This document shows positions 33,368-44,373 of a stretch of DNA of 64,000 nt, in pieces. Origin of the DNA: Leptodontidium sp. MPI-SDFR-AT-0119 (lineage: Eukaryota; Ascomycota; Leotiomycetes; Helotiales; Leptodontidiaceae); NCBI GenBank assembly GCA_020726505.1, contig JAHLEZ010000010.1, forward strand, positions 1,240,001-1,304,000, read 5' to 3'. A model generated the notes under the pieces. It was not told the origin of the DNA. It made no database searches and saw only the letters and a program-made list of their open reading frames with translations. Each line of letters opens with the position of its first letter. The stretch's first letter is position 1. The translations under genes were made by a program, and so were the position numbers.

Positions 33368-36314
33368 GGAAAACATTTTGTTGAGTACAATCATACGTTG
33401 AAACAGCATTTTAGGACACGGTAGATTTGCTAGACGGAATAGGCCATCTCTTCTATTCAGGCTCTCTGCTCTTCCTGCGTTGGAAGGTCTGGGCCTGTCT
33501 TTAAGAATTGGGGACGGACCTAATGCATTTTGCTCAAAGAGAAATGCCACTACCTAGTCAACATACAAAGGCTTCTGAGAAGCGCTTCACTGGTCACGCT
33601 CTGTAGAAACACCCCTTTAATATCCTGTGGAAGTACCGCAGAAGCTGGCTCCTGCCATGGACATCGCATCGAAGCCCAGTCGAAGCAGCCAAAGATGACT
33701 TGCTATCGACTACCCCCCTGAAACTCAACGCGGCTCGTATGCGTCCCCATAGTTGTGGGCTGTGTCACAATCTAAGATCATGAGGCTGAGCTTGTAGTAT
33801 CATGCATATTAGCATGGATCCGCTCTCTCATGTTGTGCTTTTGCAACTCACGAGCAGCGAAGGCTCTTCTGGTGCCCCACAAGTCACAGGCTCACAGATT
33901 TTTATCCTTCAGATCCAGCTGATAGACTTGCTTTAACAAATTGAAATGAAATAGTCTGTCGTAGATGGCGAGGCTGGGCTTGGACACACAGACGCGGTCT
34001 GGTAGATATACTCGGCCAAACTGCCTATTTAGCCTCCGGTGTCACTTGTGGTACTTCCGCATGGGATCATCCGACAGCGTCAAGGGTTGTGAGCCTCAGG
34101 GACCTCGGAATATGCCTGTTTCGGAAAGGAAGAATTGTCGTGCATGCACGTGTGGGTGAGACTGTTGTAGCCCATTCCGTTGGATGTAACCGAGATACAG
34201 TACAACAGGTCTCCCACGCTTGTCGTCACTGTGGCTGCACGACCGTCGGAGATCTGTCGGTTTATAGAGCAGTGTCGGTATCTATGAGAGTTTCTAGACT
34301 TAACAACTGAATGACCCATGATCATGACTGGCATTGAAGTCAGCACCTCAGATGTTGGTGATCTCTAAGTGATGCATATCAACGGTTGGAAAAGCCGTTT
34401 CTCCTAGAACAAAGCATTGTACCAAAAAGCCGAACAACACATCTATATCATCTTTACTATCAGCATGGACCGGAAGCTTCCATTTACCAGCCGTGATCAG
34501 CAGGAATGATATTGATTTGGGATTTAGCACAGTCATATCAGGTTGAATATGGCTTGGGAACCGCCTGAGCCTCGAGCTGTGGGATTCAGACGAACGTGAT
34601 GGCGTCCGAGTACCCCTGAGTACGGGATTGAAATGCCGCGAATTAAAGCGGCTCATACATTGAAAACGCCATCATGCGCTTGATAGTGTACAAGATTGTT
34701 AGGAAGAATGCAGACTTTGCACTGCTGGCCTCGCTTATTTATTCTTGTCGAAAGCGAGTGAGCAGAATAGGGGCATCACCGACTCTCGGAAACCATCCGA
34801 CCCTATTTCGAGGGGGATGGATGCCTCTGTGAGTGGTTCGGAAATTCGATAATCCCGTCAAAAGAAAGCCATTCTACGGCAATTTAGCAGATCTCACAAT
34901 TTCTGGCTAAATTCGATTATAGATCTTCGCCACATATGAATATCAGGCACAACGAAAGAAGTTCAAGCTTAGGCTTTCTCATCCGAGACCATGACTAGAG
35001 CATCTGATATGCTGCACATAGTAAATAACTTTCCAATGGGGGCTGAAGTTGTTCCATATCCGAATTCCCATGATAACTTTCTCATAGCCGGCTTGGCAGC
35101 TTTATTAATCAACACTTGATCGTTCGGAAGCTAGCCTGAAATGACAATGGGATGCCGGTGGAGAGTTTTTGATATGACGAGAAGTCGAATTCCAATTAAA
35201 CAGAAGAAGCACAGCACTTGCTCCAAAGCGTCAGCAAGTGTATTAAAATAACAACTATCATCCGACAACCAATGGCAAAACAAAGCATCACAATTACAAG
35301 ACTCAGGCACTTCAATTATTCCAAGAAGATAATGGGATTCTTGATGAGCCCCTCGGCGGTGCTAAATAGGAAACTTAAAGTCAATATATCGGTTGAATAG
35401 CGATCCTTGTCTTGAAGCCCTACCGGCAGATGGATCTTAGGTTTCCCCGCGCCGTTCCCTTCCCCCCCGCGTTCAACCCAGTTGGAGCGGATGAGGCACA
35501 AATAGCCCCCTTGTTCGGGCAGTTTTAAGCCATGATCTTCAGTCACAAGCTTCCATACAGGCTTCGAAAAATTGCCGACCCTGGTAAAGGTGGTTATGTT
35601 GACGCTGAGGCACTTCATACCTCAAAACAGAACTAAACACGAAATATCATTTCCAGCAGTGGACTATTTTTGCAAGTACTTTCAGATGACATGATGTCCA
35701 TTTGTGCATATTCCTCGACCCATATCTCAAACAAAGCATGCAAGTCAAGTGCGTGGTCCGATAGCAAATATGATGAGGCATAATAGACGAACTTAAGTCC
35801 CTTGATCATGTAAGGTACCAAGATATCCCTTCATTAGGCTATTCTTCGATGTGAATGCTACACTTCGGCGCAGGCCCGTCGCAAGATCTCCTACTCATTA
35901 TCAAGGGTTAAAATAAAACAACCAAGGTCCATGGTTAGTCCTCGATTTGATTTCAACCCCTGCATCTCCTGTTCTGTTTGCCCTTACGGCCTGCGGCTTC
36001 CGAAAACTTTTCTCCTTGATAATTTGTTTTGGGTTGGCAGCATGACTGCGTATGTACTTCCAAGAGGCATACGGTCTGCTGCCAACATGGGGCATACGCC
36101 TTCAACTCGATGAAGCCATGAGATTGTGGGGCAGCAGTCTATTCCGGCTGCAATGACTCTGCCGGGCTTTCTCCCCGTGTTTCCATATCTCACTGAAGAG
36201 ATGATTGAGTGAGGTACCCCTTAAGCGAGAGTGGAAACTTTTCGTATAAGATTGTTGATGTACGCCGTGAGAAATTCGATTCAGTACCCGAGAACAGCAA
36301 TACATTCCTTCATC
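33368..36314. other. Nearly 3 kb without a recognised gene
   Basis: Both strands show only short, interrupted frames without motifs. No tRNA, transposon ends or long repeats were recognised. The last few hundred bases should be the promoter of the cellulase gene. Confidence 0.5.
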
Positions 36315-37898
36315 ATGATTTCTTCTATTCTTGCTCTCGCTTCACTCTTTGCTGCTGCCAGCGCTCAACAGGCTGGCACTCTTACCACCGAGACCCATCC
36401 TGCTCTCCAAGTCAGCATCTGCACAACAAGCGGATGTACAGCTTCAGCTCAGTCAATCGTCATCGACGCCAATTGGAGATGGCTTCACACCACTTCCGGA
36501 TATACCAATTGCTACACCGGTAACACTTGGAACGCAACTGTTTGTCCCGATGGCGCGAAGTGTGCTAGCAACTGTGCTTTGGATGGAGCAGACTACTCTG
36601 GTACCTACGGTATCACCACCACTGGTAACGCTCTCAAGCTCAACTTCGTCACCAAGAAGGATCAGACCAATGTCGGCTCTCGAACATACTTGATGGCTGC
36701 CGGTAGCCAAACCAAATATCAGATGCTCAAGCTTTTGAACAAGGAGTTTACTTTTGATGTGGATGTATCCAACTTGCCCTGTGGTTTGAACGGTGCGTTG
36801 TACTTCTCCGAGATGGATGAAGATGGTGGAACGTCAAAGTACTCCACCAACAAGGCCGGTGCCAAGTAGTATGTGTCTTCTTTCTTTCCACTTCGGCATC
36901 TCGGGAGATATGGCTTTGAGATATGGCCCGAAAGAGCATCGCTGACTCTGAGGTCTTCCACAGCGGAACCGGTTACTGTGATGCACAGTGTCCCCAGGAC
37001 GTAAAGTTCATCAATGGACAAGTAAGTTCGACCTGACTTCGAATTACTACCCGCCAATTATGCTTTTTCCCGAACTAACTTGCCTCTCCAGGCCAACTCT
37101 GCTGGATGGAAGCCCTCTGACAACGATGTCAATGCTGGTGGCGGACAATACGGATCTTGCTGCAATGAGATGGATATTTGGGAAGCCAACTCTGTCTCCA
37201 CGGCTTATACCCCGTAAGTGATACTGTAGTAGAGAGATATTTATTGCTGACATTGCCGTGACAGTCACCCTTGCTCAGTTGTTGGCCAGACTCGATGCTC
37301 TGGAACAGACTGCGGAATCGGTGCTCGGTACTCGTCGATGTGCGACGCTGACGGATGTGATTTCAACTCATACCGCATGGGTGTCCTCGACTTCTACGGA
37401 AAGGGCATGAAGCTGGACACCTCAAAGAAGATGACAGTAGTCACACAATTCATTACCAATGACAAGACCGACACCGGAACCCTCGTTGAGATCAAGCGCT
37501 TCTATGTCCAGAACGGTGTGACTTATGCCAACTCAGACTCGGCTATTCCTGGAGTCACTGGCAACTCCATCACCGACGCTTTCTGTGAAGCTCAGAAGAC
37601 CGCTTTCGGCGATAACAACATCTTCAAGACCAAAGGTGGTTTGGCCGTCATGGGTGCATCCTTAAAGAAGGGTGTCGTTCTTGTCATGTCCATTTGGGAT
37701 GACCATACCGCAAATATGCTCTGGTTGGATGCTCCCTACCCACCAACTAAGGACGCCAGCGAGCCAGGTGTCTCTCGTGGAACATGCAGCAGAGATTCTG
37801 GAGATCCAAAGGTTGTCGAAGCTGAATCTCCAAACGCATCAGTCACATACTCCAACATCAAGTGGGGTCCTCTCGGCTCAACCTTCAAGGCGCTCTAA
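36315..37898 (+). CDS. Glycoside hydrolase family 7 cellulase (cellobiohydrolase-like), secreted
   Basis: Retaining beta-1,4-glucanase acting on crystalline cellulose outside the cell. Exons are 36315-36868, 36964-37021, 37092-37213 and 37265-37898, giving 455 residues. A signal peptide of about 17 residues ([17 protein letters not shown]) precedes [12 protein letters not shown], the normal mature start of the family. The catalytic motif is intact: [11 protein letters not shown] with the nucleophile Glu about 230, Asp 232 and acid/base Glu 235. Conserved tunnel and disulfide segments include [27 protein letters not shown], and [20 protein letters not shown]. Near the end, [19 protein letters not shown] and the loop [11 protein letters not shown] favour a cellobiohydrolase over an endoglucanase. 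The protein stops at [13 protein letters not shown] without linker or CBM1. Expression is likely under cellulose induction and carbon repression, as known for the family. Confidence 0.95.
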
Positions 37899-39696
37899 AT
37901 GTTCTATCGTCAGCATAGCGATCTCGATCTCAATAATCAGTATTAGATCTCAGAAGACCTTTTGTACATACATCAGACAGCTAGCCTGTAGATAGATTAA
38001 GGCTCGGGATGGTTTTCTTTCCTGTATCTACTTTCGTACGAATTTGAACGAATGGGCGGTGTATCGGTAGGAAAGACAACGGCATCAAAATAAAATACAT
38101 CCATTTCAACAACAAATTAAGATGACTCCGGAATTGAAATCGCCCAAAACATCACTGGGATAATAAGAAACTAAAAAGCACGAGCGAGAAAATCAAGATC
38201 AAAACCAGCTGGAATCATAGCTGGTCCGTCCTGCAGGATATCGCCAAGGACGTGGGTGTCCTGAAGAGGATAACTGATTAATAAATATGTGATGATAAAG
38301 CCTTCCAGATATTTTGCTGCCATTTCATGTTTGCTTTTCGGAGGATGAGATGAAAACTTGTGGTAGATAGCGACGTGGAGAAAAGGGGCAGCGCTAGCAC
38401 CCACCATCAGGTAGGTGGATGTCACGTTCTGGGCTTCTCATGCTTATGCGTTACCCCCCAACAGCCATCACAACATTTCCATCCGTACGACACTCGCTAC
38501 CTGGTACCGTACGCGCCATGGCGATAGAATAGTCACGAAAAGCAAAATGCATGCCACTGAATTCGCACAGACGTTTTGAGCCCGAGAGCTCAGACCGGAA
38601 TCGTCGTCCCCGATTGCCCTTATCCCACTTCATCCAACCACATCCGCTGACGCCGAACAATGTTCAGCTGTCTTGGAGCCAGGAAAGCTGCAATGCGGGG
38701 AGATGGACGTTGAAAGACACTTGACCGACGCCTCCATGGGCCCTCGGACCTCATGATGACCAGAACCAGATATCAAAATGCAGATCTCGATCTTTCGAGG
38801 CGCTCTCGGCTGGACCCGAGACTCGCTCGTCCAGTTCTAATCAACCGTCCTTTCTAATATCTATTAATTTTGTCAGGTGTTTGTTTTTCTCGAGGTTCGA
38901 AAAGCAAGTTGAGGCTTGGAAGACGGCTGGAGGTGGCGGCTGTCGCTTCTCCAGAAGACCACTGGCAAACCCTGACCTTCTGAACTTTGTGCTACACCAA
39001 CTGAACTTGACCTATAGCGGTTTTCACAATGGATCCCGAGGTTGCTTCTCTTGGGATTGTTTGTGCCAAGTTCTGACGTCTCACAAAATACCAACAATGG
39101 ACTGTAAGTCCAGAATGCTGAGAACCTCCCCGGCCCAGTCATCTTGCACTTCATGCGGTGTCTGCCCAGTGGCGCTTCTCCAATATATTTCCAACTTCTA
39201 GGTTATCGAGTCACGGTTTAGGAAGAGGTCGGCTCTTGCACAGGTCCACATCTCGACTGCGAGAACCCGAATATGTGTAACAACCCCCTCCAGTTGGTGT
39301 GATGCTCCAATGAAGCGTGGGCATCGGGTTCATTTGACAGCCACTCATGCAGTGCGATTGAACTCCTTTTCGGAGTTGGGCCATTGACCACCCTCCAGAA
39401 GTTGGCCTCGATTGCCGGCGTCAGGGTCCCATGCAGGGAGCACAAGTTATTTGTTTTCTTCTTCAGGACTTGAATATGCATATGGCTGCCCAGGTATCGA
39501 ATCTCCGCATGGGCCCGTTCACTCACGTTCAAGTGGGTTGCACAACAGCCTACCGTCAGGTCGAGGACGGCTCAGGCGAAGAGGTTCAAGTTGTTGCTTT
39601 GGATTCCTGTATAACTATAACGGCGGCCCTCGCTGTTCTGATCGTGCAAGCTTGTGTAGGTTTGCATATCTTCAGCTACAGTCAATAGACTCTACA
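37899..39696. other. Interval with one weak reading frame
   Basis: About 1.8 kb. Apart from the short frame at 38171-38407 no gene was supported. A plus-strand frame is continuous with the receptor-like gene from 39412 and might contribute an extracellular N-terminus with Cys residues, but this cannot be decided. Confidence 0.45.
38171..38407 (-). CDS. Possible small protein or exon fragment, unknown
   Basis: A 78-codon frame starting MVGASAAPFLHVAIYH and containing AAKYLEGFIITYLLI. It has protein-like amino-acid use, with hydrophobic and charged residues alternating and no low complexity. No family was recognised and no partner exons were found; it could be a relic or the last exon of an unseen gene. 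Confidence 0.25.
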   Translation of the reverse strand: MVGASAAPFLHVAIYHKFSSHPPKSKHEMAAKYLEGFIITYLLISYPLQDTHVLGDILQDGPAMIPAGFDLDFLARAF

Positions 39697-41296
39697 ATGG
39701 TTTTCCCTATGAAAGAAACGAGGGCTGGAACGGTAGTTTCTGTGATTATATCTCTATTATCAATGGCTACCTTGTCTGTGTGTCTTTGTAAGTCCTTCAA
39801 ATCAAACTAACATGGGCAACATTCTTATGAAAAGTAGCCCGCCGAGTTCAAAACGTACGGAACTGGTCCAAACTACCGCTGGTTTGCTGGTGTAGGTCAA
39901 AATGAAACCTTCGAGTTTGCATATAGATCTTAGCTGACAATCTCTAGTGATACTCATCATCTATGCAGATTCGATTCTATTTGTTTCGGGGACTGCAATC
40001 ATATCGCAAGGATTTGGGGTAGATTCCTCCGCGTCGATATGCTCAACTGCCCTTCTACTTTGTTTGAGCTGTTACTTGACAACAAAAGTATGTACATCCT
40101 ACCAGCCATTGGATTTTGATTGGATTGCTGACATTTGTCCAGGTTGTATGTTAAGATTTTCGAGGTCTTGACAAGCCTTGCTGACCGTAGCAGTTCATAT
40201 ACTATTTCCTCGTGGAGCGTGTTGTATGTTGCCTTGTTCGCTTCAGTCCTTTTTTTGTACTGATGGCTCTATACAGTACATCATACGGAGAAAGTCCAAC
40301 TCAAGATTGAAGGATAAGCTATACTTGTTCAATTCTTTCGGGATGCTAGTACCATATCTTGTCGTCATCGCCCTCAATTTCTACTTTCGATTCGCAGATT
40401 ACGAGAAAGATTCGTGTCGAATTGGAATGAAGCGAGTCGCAATGATACCCCTCATCGCCTTTGATGTCTTGGTCAACGTGGGTTCTACCAATACCTAGGA
40501 TTACAAACCCCCCACTGACGAGTATAGGTCTATCTCACCTCTCTGTTTCTTATACCTCTTCGCTGTAAGCATTGCATCGCTCTATTCTGCTTAAAGAATC
40601 TTGCCACTGATACCACGCAGCTCTCTATTCCTACAGAACGAATCGAAGCTCCCAAACTCGCACAGTGGCACTCCGTACCTTCGTTGGGAGTTGCTGTACT
40701 TTGATATCGAGCGTCGTGTAAGATACAAACTACATCAACCATTGCACAGAATCAGCTGACCCAAAACTAGTAACCTCACCGTCGTGATGGTCTTAAAAGG
40801 AGAGCCCGGCTGGATATGTCTAATGTGTTGCAACATCGACAGTAATTCCCTCTCTTCTCCTAATACTCACTGCCAGACCATCTAATACTCCTTTCTAGTC
40901 CTCTTCAGCGTCCTAGTCCTCCACTGGATTACATCCAAAGATAACGCCTCAACGCTCTCCCAAACCCCCAACTTCCAACCAACCTCCGACCCCACCTCGC
41001 CCGTCCGCCTGGTCCCCCGCCCACCCATCTCAGACATGGAAGCTTACCATATGGGTCTGCGAGACCTGAGCCGGAAATCAGGCGTCACGACTATGGTGAC
41101 AGCGAAAGACTACGATGATTTGGAGTTAGAGAGGATTAATAGCATGCCGCCGAATGTGGTGACTATCGAGACGGAACATACGATGGAGGTTAGTGAAGTG
41201 AGGCCGGATACTGAGGGTAGTGGAAGCGATTTGGGGATGCAGAGGGTGAGAGTAATTGGGAGTAAGGAGGAGCTATTTGGGAAGGAGAATTGTTGA
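39697..41296 (+). CDS. Seven-helix receptor-like membrane protein
   Basis: A heavily interrupted gene: exons 39697-39787, 39838-39891, 39948-40087, 40191-40223, 40277-40477, 40528-40564, 40621-40717, 40771-40841 and 40899-41296 join to 373 residues with a consistent frame. Helices in order: TVVSVIISLLSMATLSVCL; LPLVCWLILIIYADSILFV; SICSTALLLCLSCYLTTK; IYYFLVERVYIIR; LFNSFGMLVPYLVVIALNFY; IPLIAFDVLVNVYLTSLFL; then TLISSVVNLTVVMVL and ILFSVLVLHWIT. The LVERVYIIRRK and KDKLYLFNSFGM segments match an uncharacterised GPCR-like family frequent in ascomycetes. The cytoplasmic tail is long and acidic. The start is the first ATG before helix 1. The exon at 40191 could begin three bases later. Ligand and coupling are unknown. 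Confidence 0.75.
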
Positions 41297-41989
41297 TGGA
41301 GGGAGTCAGATGAGTGCGAGTCCCGACTTGGGAATGTCATATATTTATTGGGACGGGAACGGTCCCGGAGTTGGTTTCACGGTGGAGTTCTAGCGTTTGG
41401 TATACAAATGTCTGTTTTCTGCATAACATTTATCTAAAGTAACATCCGCACATCCCCATGTCCTCATGTCGCATTAAGTCGTCAGTTTCTCGCCAGACAC
41501 TAAAATTCCGTCAGGCACTAAAATCCCAGCGCTGTGCATCCCATAGGTTCGCTTTCCCATCAATCCATATCCGCCCAATAGCCTATCCCATCCCGAATCC
41601 AAATTCCGAGGAGATGGGATGGCCGATGAGTAAGCGACTTGTATTCGGATAATATCCTACGGTTTATTGCGGATGAAGGCTTGTTTTACGTACGTTAGTT
41701 CTACTGCGTACTAGCTGCAAGATCATGCCGAATGCATATTGGTGTCTGTGTATGTCGTGCTACCATGTGCATTGGTGATGAATTCCCTGAGCCATGTAGA
41801 GCTATATATTGGAAGTTCGCATTCGAGGTTTTTCAATCTCGCTTCTTAACAATCATCTAGAAAGTATATCCACGTGAGAACTCAACATTGACATTCAACT
41901 TCATTCAACTTCCTACACTCATCCAGTTTATTAACCTAAAACCACCCACTACCCATTACACAACCAATAACACAACAATCAACCAAACA
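41297..41989. other. Interval upstream of the MDR reductase
   Basis: About 690 nt with no supported gene. The 110 nt before 41990 are very A/C-rich and look like a 5' leader. Confidence 0.45.
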
Positions 41990-42994
41990 ATGTCTCTCCC
42001 CTCATCAATGCGTTCCATAACCCTCCTCACACCCCAGACCTACGACCTCACCAACCCACCCACATCCCTAAATTTCACCACTCTCCCCGCTCCCACGTCT
42101 ACAGAATCCCAAGTCCTCCTCCGCATCGCCGCCACAGCCATAACGCCCTACGAGCTCTCCTGGCCTGCCCCACCGTCCTCACCCACGCCTCGCATCCCCG
42201 CCCACGATGTAGCAGGGACCGTCATCTCGTCTGCGTCCCCGCTATTCAAAGCTAGAGATGAAGTGTTTGCTTTGCTGCCGTATGATGGGCAGGGCGGGAT
42301 GGCGGAATATGCTGTTTGTGATGTTAGGTTTTTGGCGAAGATGCCGAAGGGGATGGGGTTTGTGGAGGCGGCGAGTGTGCCTAGAGCGGCGTTGACGGCG
42401 TTGCAGGCTTGTGAGAGGTTGGAGGTGGGAGAGAGGGTTCTTGTGATGGGTGCTACGGGTGCGGTGGGGAGGATGGTTGTTCAGCTTGCGAGGAGGGGGG
42501 TTGGTGAGAGGGGAGTGGTTGTTGCTGTAGGGGGATTTGGTTGTGAGGTTCTGGAAGGGTTGGGAGCAAGCTTAGTGGTTAATTATAAGGAAATTGAGGG
42601 GGTAAAGTGGGAGGATGCTGTTAAGAAGGGAGTTAAGGGTGGTGAGATTGATGTGTTGATCGATTGTCTTGGTGGAGAGAGTTTAGAGAGGGGGACGGAG
42701 TTGGTCAAGAGTGGTGGGAGGGTTGTTACGGTTGGATCGCCGCCGCCTCGATGGGCGAAGCAGGGGGAGAGCGGGTGGGAGGAGATCGAGGAGGAGGGGT
42801 TGAGGAAGAGGTTCTTTATTGTGGAGGAGAGTGGGAAGCAACTAGAGGATGTTGCGAGGTTGATTGAGAGCGGAAATCTCAAGACCTCTGTTGGTCTTGT
42901 TGTTGATGGCTTGACAGAGGAGGGGGTGAGGGGTGGCTATTCGAGGGGTTTGAAGGGAGGATTATCTGGATCGGTGGTGGTGAAGATTGCTTGA
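41990..42994 (+). CDS. Zinc-independent MDR (quinone-oxidoreductase-like) reductase
   Basis: NADPH-dependent medium-chain dehydrogenase/reductase, single exon, 334 residues. The N-terminal GroES-like half contains LLRIAATAITPYE, IPAHDVAGTV and ARDEVFALLP. A hinge with EAASVPRAALTALQA precedes the Rossmann motif VLVMGATGAVGRMVVQLA. Further on are VVNYKEIEG, IDVLIDCLGG and GRVVTVGSP, usual for quinone reductases and related enoyl reductases. The Cys/Glu ligands of zinc alcohol dehydrogenases are absent. Base composition is striking: the first 250 nt are C-rich and the remainder strongly G/A-rich on the coding strand. The in-frame TTG-initiated upstream extension is rejected in favour of the ATG with good context. 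Confidence 0.9.
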   Translation: MSLPSSMRSITLLTPQTYDLTNPPTSLNFTTLPAPTSTESQVLLRIAATAITPYELSWPAPPSSPTPRIPAHDVAGTVISSASPLFKARDEVFALLPYDGQGGMAEYAVCDVRFLAKMPKGMGFVEAASVPRAALTALQACERLEVGERVLVMGATGAVGRMVVQLARRGVGERGVVVAVGGFGCEVLEGLGASLVVNYKEIEGVKWEDAVKKGVKGGEIDVLIDCLGGESLERGTELVKSGGRVVTVGSPPPRWAKQGESGWEEIEEEGLRKRFFIVEESGKQLEDVARLIESGNLKTSVGLVVDGLTEEGVRGGYSRGLKGGLSGSVVVKIA

Positions 42995-43101
42995 GGCTTG
43001 TTTTGCTCGTCAATTGGCAAAGCTCGGAAACTTCTAAAAACGATTTGAGTTTGTTGCTTTGAGATTTGGTACTTAACTAGGTATTTAGAGAAGAAGGGAA
43101 A

Positions 43102-43857
43102 TCAGTCTTCCTCAAAATGCGAAGAGATACCACCTCCCCTCGTTCCACGACGGTCTTTACCAGGCTTCTTCCTACTTCCACGCTTCTTGTTCAGATCGCG
43201 ATGTTCGACTTCAACTTGCCAACCTGGCCAGGACATCTTCGCGAGATCTTCTACCAAGGCTACACTTCTGTGTCTGCCCATTGCACAGAAAATTCCCACT
43301 CGAAGCGTTAAAGGATCATCTTGATCAGTGTCTCCCGAGCTGGAATCGGCTTCGTCAAGCATGCCTTCGTCCTCTTCTGACTCTTCTGATTCCACCTCTT
43401 TCGGGGGCTTTTCTCTTTGCTTTTTATCCAATCTCCCACTTGCATCCAATCCCAACTTGTTGGTATCATGTCCTAACTTCAGGACATCTTCCTTTTCATG
43501 CTGCGTAGTCATCCTCATCATCTCCTCATCAATTGCCTTCTTTATAGCATCTCTCCTCTCCCCAAACTTAGGATCCGACAGCATCCATTCCTGCAGCCTC
43601 CACGAAGTACCATTGAGGTTGTCCCTTATATGCTTCGGAGGATTCGTAAGGTTCCGCACATCGAAATTCAATTGCGGACGTGGAATGAGGGGCGGTGCAT
43701 GGCTATGAGAGATCAAGACCAAGACTGGGAGGTCGACATCCTCGAGCACATTCTGCGCGTAGTCTGACAGATTGAGGCTCTCTTCGATAGGGGATGAAGA
43801 AGCTGGAGACTCGAAGTCTTTCTCCGTCCGCGATGTCGCGATCTCTGGAGTTGACAT
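43102..43857 (-). CDS. RapZ C-terminal-domain-like protein
   Basis: A 251-residue single-exon protein. The first part has LVLISHSHAPPLIPRPQ, then FDVRNLTNPPKHIRD followed by LNGTSWRLQEWMLSDPKF, which parallels the bacterial RapZ C-terminal domain ('D.R.LpNP...lr..tG'). After an acidic, disordered linker (residues about 130-195) comes RVGIFCAMGRHRSVALVEDLA, the counterpart of the RapZ 'GCTGGqHRSV' loop. A basic C-terminus ends the protein. In bacteria this domain binds RNA and glucosamine-6-phosphate. The fungal proteins are uncharacterised, lack the P-loop kinase half and carry this long insert. Start at the first ATG. Function is not inferred beyond the fold. Confidence 0.75.
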   Translation of the reverse strand: MSTPEIATSRTEKDFESPASSSPIEESLNLSDYAQNVLEDVDLPVLVLISHSHAPPLIPRPQLNFDVRNLTNPPKHIRDNLNGTSWRLQEWMLSDPKFGERRDAIKKAIDEEMMRMTTQHEKEDVLKLGHDTNKLGLDASGRLDKKQREKPPKEVESEESEEDEGMLDEADSSSGDTDQDDPLTLRVGIFCAMGRHRSVALVEDLAKMSWPGWQVEVEHRDLNKKRGSRKKPGKDRRGTRGGGISSHFEED

Positions 43858-44373
43858 CGAAATGTGGAGGATGTTGATTCTTGAAGCTCGGCTCGGAACT
43901 TTAGGGCCGGAAATTATCCGAAGTTCAAAGTCTGTGAGGCCAATCAGAAGGCGCTGAATACGGCGGCAAGGATCTCACCGTAAAATCCGGGCCAATCCAG
44001 AACTCCAACCTTTCAAAAACATCTCCAAGAAATGTTTCCCCCGGTAACATCCCTTGGCCAAACGAGGCATCAGACAAATGCTGCAATCAGATCTCGTTGG
44101 GTACGGCGCTTCTTTAACAGCTGCAATAGGAAGGCCTGGAATACGGTGGTCGACTGGGTAAATACAGCGATCCGTCAGACGAATTGACAGGCTCGCTGTA
44201 CGGATACGGACCACTCACAGCCTCGACCTCGTTCCCATAAGTATGGCGTGTATTTTCCCTTGTTCCTTTGGCGTTTTATTTCTTATCTCGTAGGACGTCA
44301 CTTCAACCTCTTTTCTGTTTGCGCCTCTGTTTTTCATGATCATACCTTTGAAGAAGGCTATTCCAGATTCATC
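43858..44373. promoter_or_regulatory. Divergent promoter interval
   Basis: About 515 nt between the RapZ-C-like gene and the first RTA1-like gene. The frame of the latter is open upstream to 44248 but contains no conserved sequence. No specific site was identified. Confidence 0.4.

Noticed and set aside
40143..40145. Three-base micro-exon (GTT) in the receptor-like gene
   Set aside because: A single longer intron 40088-40190 explains the join equally well without a 3-nt exon.
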